Source of the DNA: DASYAN01 sp036501345
GTDB lineage: Bacteria; Chloroflexota; Ktedonobacteria; Ktedonobacterales; Ktedonobacteraceae
Length of the DNA: 7,902 nt
Reading direction: 5' to 3'
Assembly: GCA_036501345.1 (NCBI GenBank)
Contig: DASYAN010000500.1
Location: forward strand, 1-7,902
The position numbers were made by a program, and so were the translations under genes. The notes beneath the pieces were generated by a model that saw only the letters and a program-made list of their open reading frames with translations, searched no databases and was not told where the DNA came from. Each line of letters starts with the position of its first letter. The stretch's first letter is position 1. Positions 5,148 through 7,902 of this stretch are shown one piece after another.

Positions 5148-6287
5148 TCAGCTTGTGCGATAGGGTGCACGTGAGTTTGCATCTGATGGTATAACATTGG
5201 GTGTCTGAGGGCTCTGTTGACTAAAGGGAACTGGCGTGTAGGCAAGTGTCTTGCCTTGCAGGACCATAATGAGTGGATCAATTTCTGTCCGAGTAATGAA
5301 GATACGCGGTGTCTGGTTCGTCTGTTCAGCCTGCTGAATCATATTAACTGTTACGCTAACTGCTTGCTCCACACGCTGGAGTTGTTTCTCTGCTCGAGAA
5401 GCTCTCTGTAATCGAACGAGCAGTGTATTCAACGCTCTTGCAATCTGCCAGAGGACGTTATCCTGGGTGAATGGAGCACGCGCCTCCAGATTCCCGTTTG
5501 CGACCGCGACGTGCGTCTGCAAGATTTGCTGAATGTCCTCTTCAAGCTGCTGTTTCTGCTCAGCTAGTTCATGCTCTAGCCTTGCAATCGTCTCTGCACG
5601 GTCGGCACGAGCAATCGCTTGGATAGCCCCTTTCACCCATAGATAAGAGACAAATGCAACGAGGAGTTGTACCCCAGCAGGTCTCACCAGCATTGGGATA
5701 AGCTGTGTCTGCAAGTCATGGGCCAGGATTGCTGTGCGTGGCTGCCAGAGAAGACTCGCAGTGATTATTGCGATGTTGTAAGCCATCATCAGAAAAACAC
5801 TGCGTGGGGCCAGAAGCGAGACACAGAGAAGTTCGCCGAAGACATACAGTTCGTATTGCTGAATGCTGGGTTCGTCCAGTGGCTGTGTGGTAAAAATTAC
5901 CATAGTGAGTGCCAACTCGAATGCAACAGTAAGCAGAAGGCCAGCGATCTCTGGCCTCTGTGCTCTGTTGAGCAAGAGTGCAATCACACAGACTGGCATC
6001 ATTCCTAGGTCTGCAAAAATAACGTAGTGGTTGGGCAACACAAAACAGGCGGGAATAAAGATGAGAAAAGTAAACAAGAGCCAAAAGACAATGGTACTTA
6101 ACAGGTGCGATTTCCGCACTGCCTCTCGTTGCACGAAACTAGCATCTGCCGCAGCCTCTGGCAATGCGGTAAGGTTATACCACCACTGAATCCAACTTTT
6201 CCTCTTTTGGGCTTTTTGCTCCACATCTCCGTTTGCGGACCAGCCTTGTTGCTCCATTGGTGGCCGAGGAGGGCTCATATTTTTCAT
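5148..6287 (-). CDS. Six-helix membrane protein with HAMP-like cytoplasmic region
   Basis: The product is 379 residues. The N-terminus (1-60) is polar and lysine/arginine-rich and carries no signal peptide. Hydrophobic segments at about 62-84, 88-107, 113-134, 146-160, 162-181 and 203-220 suggest six membrane helices. The following charged stretch (about 225-300) is predicted coiled coil. It includes ILQTHVAVANGNLEARAPFTQDNVLWQIARALNTLLVRLQ, which resembles the HAMP signal-relay module. The last 80 residues are Gln/Pro/Ser-rich and hold no kinase, GGDEF, methyl-accepting or other output domain. It may sense a membrane or extracellular cue and act through a partner; the ligand and partner are unknown. 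AAGGA lies 11 nt before the ATG at 6287; an ATG at 6278 is an alternative start. A possible small ORF ends 27 nt upstream. Confidence 0.8.
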   Translation of the reverse strand: MKNMSPPRPPMEQQGWSANGDVEQKAQKRKSWIQWWYNLTALPEAAADASFVQREAVRKSHLLSTIVFWLLFTFLIFIPACFVLPNHYVIFADLGMMPVCVIALLLNRAQRPEIAGLLLTVAFELALTMVIFTTQPLDEPSIQQYELYVFGELLCVSLLAPRSVFLMMAYNIAIITASLLWQPRTAILAHDLQTQLIPMLVRPAGVQLLVAFVSYLWVKGAIQAIARADRAETIARLEHELAEQKQQLEEDIQQILQTHVAVANGNLEARAPFTQDNVLWQIARALNTLLVRLQRASRAEKQLQRVEQAVSVTVNMIQQAEQTNQTPRIFITRTEIDPLIMVLQGKTLAYTPVPFSQQSPQTPNVIPSDANSRAPYRTS

Positions 6288-6314
6288 CTGGTTTCACATT
6301 CCTTCTCTTGTTTG

Positions 6315-6488
6315 TTAAACGATCGAGTATCTTTCAGCGCTAACAGATTGCTGAACGGAAAACTTGCCTTGTGGCGAGCGTGAAAGAGCACCGAACATTT
6401 GTTCTTGTCGAGCGTGTCTCAAGAGATCTTTGCCATTCAGCAACAGATTACGTCGAGCATTCTCTGTAGCGTCTGCTTGAAGAGACAT
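6315..6488 (-). CDS. Possible small protein, 57 residues, upstream of the membrane protein
   Basis: ATG at 6488 to TAA at 6315 encodes 57 residues, starting MSLQADATENARRNLLLNG and ending SAERYSIV. It is soluble and charged, with an Arg/Gln-rich amphipathic middle. It resembles no family I recognise. It ends 27 nt before the membrane-protein start on the same strand, so co-transcription is likely. There is no Shine-Dalgarno, but a promoter-like TAGACT-N17-TATATT places the transcription start only about 5 nt before the ATG, as in leaderless genes. Its protein-like composition and position support it; the lack of homology evidence keeps confidence low. Confidence 0.4.
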   Translation of the reverse strand: MSLQADATENARRNLLLNGKDLLRHARQEQMFGALSRSPQGKFSVQQSVSAERYSIV

Positions 6489-6500
6489 CTTATGGAAGTG

Positions 6501-6529
6501 AATATAGCATATTTTAAAATATAAGTCTA
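6501..6529 (-). promoter_or_regulatory. Candidate promoter with palindromic spacer for the small ORF and membrane gene
   Basis: On the minus strand TAGACT (6529-6524, 4/6) and TATATT (6506-6501, 5/6) are separated by 17 nt. The spacer is almost entirely a perfect 14-bp palindrome, ATATTTTAAAATAT (6509-6522), which could be a regulator site. A related 12-bp palindrome, TAAAATATTTTA, lies upstream at 6592-6603. The region is AT-rich, so some symmetry is expected by chance. Confidence 0.4.
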
Positions 6530-6591
6530 TTAAAACAATATTAACAATGTATTGCTCTTCGAGATATTTTCTTATAATGAGAGTACCATTC

Positions 6592-6603
6592 TAAAATATT
6601 TTA
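6592..6603. repeat. AT-rich 12-bp palindrome
   Basis: TAAAATATTTTA is a perfect palindrome. It is 82 bp centre-to-centre from the 14-bp palindrome at 6509-6522, and both lie between pheA and the membrane-protein gene. It may be a second binding site of the same factor, or simply AT-rich sequence. Confidence 0.25.
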
Positions 6604-6667
6604 AGCTCATCCATAAAAACCATATGTGAAAAGAATATACTTTCACGACATGTAGAGTGTTACTTTC

Positions 6668-7558
6668 CTACATTTTTCTGGCAAACGAGCCAAGAACTTT
6701 ACAAAAGGTGGTCTGACTTGCCAACTCTACTAGCATGTTACGTACAGCTGGATCTTCGCAATGTCCTTCAAAGTCGAGGAAGAAGAGATATTCCCAGGTA
6801 CGTTGGTTCAACGGACGCGATTCTAGCTTGAGCAGATTGATCTGTTTGACCGCCAGGATACCCAAGCACGTAGAGAGTGAGCCCGGCTGATGTGATATTG
6901 CCATAACGAGCATCGTTTTTGCTGGCCCCGTACAGTGTGGAGCTGGTTCACGCCCGAGGGCGATGAAACGTGTATAGTTATCTTTGATCGTCTGAATACT
7001 GTCGGCGAGAATCTCTAATTCGTACAGTTTGGCAGCGGTTGCACTGGCAACCGCTGCAACTCCCTGCAAGCGTTTCTCGCGAATCAATTTGGCGCTACCT
7101 GCTGTATTGTAAGTAGCAATTGTTTCTGCTCCCAGTTCTTGCAGAAACATATTGCTCTGAGCTAATGCCTGCGGATGTGATATCACTCGTTTGATATCAC
7201 TCAGTTGTTGTCCTGGCAGACACAGTAAGCACTGATTAACCGGATAACTGATTTCGCCAATTACAAACAGATCGTGCAGGCATAACAGGTCATACACATC
7301 ATTGACACTGCCCGCCTGCGAATTTTCTATAGGGACAAGACCATAGTCAACATCGCCTACGCTGACAGCGCGAAACACATCGGCGAAACGACGATAAGGG
7401 ACGAAATCAGGCTTGCTCTGTCCCTCTTGACAGAAATAGGCTCGTGCGGCTGCATCTCCAAAGGCCCCACGCTCACCCTGGAAGGCTATCGTAACGGCAT
7501 GGGACAGGGTTTGAATGTCGCTGGAAAGGAAGTATTTTTGATTGAGAAATAATGTCAA
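6668..7558 (-). CDS. pheA: Prephenate dehydratase (monofunctional, PDT plus ACT)
   Basis: This cytoplasmic enzyme converts prephenate to phenylpyruvate, the committed step of phenylalanine synthesis. Signatures in order, numbered from the chosen start: VTIAFQGERGAFGDAAARAY (22-41), VPIENSQAGSVNDVYDLL (75-92), SHPQALAQ (127-134), NTAGSAK, the essential TRF motif (T196-F198 in NYTRFIALG), then a C-terminal ACT domain with GSLSTCL and the ESRP phenylalanine-binding motif (246-249), implying feedback inhibition. There is no chorismate mutase domain. The usual length is 270-300 residues. TTG at 7558 gives 296 and follows a GGGG by 5 nt, so I prefer it, but the frame stays open to GTG at 7825 (385 residues), and a CTG at 7507 is also possible. 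The extra 89 residues have an unnatural Cys/His/Ser-rich composition and no family match. The product is certain; the start is not. Confidence 0.93.
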   Translation of the reverse strand: MTLFLNQKYFLSSDIQTLSHAVTIAFQGERGAFGDAAARAYFCQEGQSKPDFVPYRRFADVFRAVSVGDVDYGLVPIENSQAGSVNDVYDLLCLHDLFVIGEISYPVNQCLLCLPGQQLSDIKRVISHPQALAQSNMFLQELGAETIATYNTAGSAKLIREKRLQGVAAVASATAAKLYELEILADSIQTIKDNYTRFIALGREPAPHCTGPAKTMLVMAISHQPGSLSTCLGILAVKQINLLKLESRPLNQRTWEYLFFLDFEGHCEDPAVRNMLVELASQTTFCKVLGSFARKM

Positions 7559-7902
7559 TAGAACCCCACATATCAATATACTGCACAGCCTCTCGCAAAA
7601 TGCCTCGTAAGGGGCCTTACCATACGGCTCCAAGATGTCAGTTTCAGCGAGGATTAGGGATTCCACCGACTGTGCAACTGCCCTTCGCATATGACACGCA
7701 TGACTCAATGCTTGAGTTTCAATGGGGGTACTGCGAAAGATTAGGAAAATGGAATGAGTCGATTGCAATGGCCGAGGTGACTCTGTATAATCAATTCGGT
7801 TGTAAAGACTATGCTGATTTCTCACACAGACAATTATCTCTTATGAATTGGTAGGTAAAAGTATATTTAACTCTGTCCAACGAATAGCACACCGAGGTGG
7901 TT
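7559..7902. other. Region upstream of pheA with overlapping frames on both strands
   Basis: This 344-nt stretch has no firmly supported gene. On the minus strand the pheA frame remains open to GTG 7825, with no good ribosome-binding site. On the plus strand ATG 7552 to TAG 7854 encodes 100 residues; its C-terminal half (LEFQWGYCERLGKWNESIAM...) looks fairly protein-like, but I recognise no family and see no Shine-Dalgarno. A near-palindrome GTAAGG-GG-CCTTAC lies at 7607-7620. No clear pheA promoter was found; a TTGACA on the minus strand overlaps the proposed TTG start. Confidence 0.4.

Noticed and set aside
5716..6084. 122-codon minus-strand frame inside the membrane-protein gene
   Set aside because: Overlaps the membrane protein in another frame; rich in Cys, His and Arg without hydrophobic periodicity.
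6552..6578. Plus-strand promoter-like TTGCTC...TATAAT
   Set aside because: The spacer is only 15 nt, the -35 is poor, and no plus-strand gene follows.
3657..6591. 12-bp match AGAGTACCATTC at 3657-3668 and 6580-6591
   Set aside because: A 12-bp match is expected by chance about once or twice in a window of this size, and the contexts differ.

Overview
The window looks like a chromosomal stretch of a bacterium with moderate GC content. My best guess is a Ktedonobacteria-type member of the Chloroflexota. That rests on the mix of kinesin-light-chain-style TPR arrays, a six-helix membrane protein with a HAMP-like tail, and single metabolic genes scattered in short transcription units. It is an inference from style, not from a marker gene. 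There is no rRNA, tRNA, transposase, phage gene or CRISPR array.

Layout, left to right. (1) 1-771, minus: 5' part of a TPR protein, cut by the left edge, with five 42-residue repeats. (2) 931-1542, minus: a PurE-family protein (N5-CAIR mutase) with an altered SxHR loop and no purK beside it. (3) 1543-1910: divergent intergenic region with small hairpins and a 10-bp direct repeat. (4) 1911-3656, plus: a thiamine-diphosphate enzyme of the acetolactate synthase/benzoylformate decarboxylase superfamily. It lacks several acetolactate synthase hallmarks and is a candidate acyloin synthase or 2-oxoacid decarboxylase. (5) 3759-4223, plus: an AT-rich VOC/glyoxalase-fold protein followed by a strong intrinsic terminator. 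(6) 4336-4407: a perfect consensus sigma-70 promoter followed by a 13-bp perfect dyad. It is about 220 nt upstream of (7) 4591-4902, plus, a YCII-family protein, which ends in another hairpin. (8) 5148-6287, minus: a six-helix membrane protein with a HAMP-like cytoplasmic tail and no output domain, preceded by a possible 57-residue small ORF (6315-6488). (9) 6668 to about 7558, minus: monofunctional prephenate dehydratase (PheA) with an ACT domain. Its frame stays open well upstream of the family's normal start.

Most genes appear to be separate transcription units. Two links are worth considering. PheA makes phenylpyruvate, and the ThDP enzyme belongs to a superfamily that decarboxylates or condenses 2-oxo acids, so an aromatic acyloin pathway is conceivable, though the genes are 3 kb apart on opposite strands. 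The small ORF and the membrane protein could be co-transcribed, since they are 27 nt apart on the same strand. I found no clear undescribed multigene system. The most striking signals are the consensus promoter with its dyad, the non-canonical ThDP enzyme, and the possibly leaderless small ORF whose promoter spacer is a palindrome.
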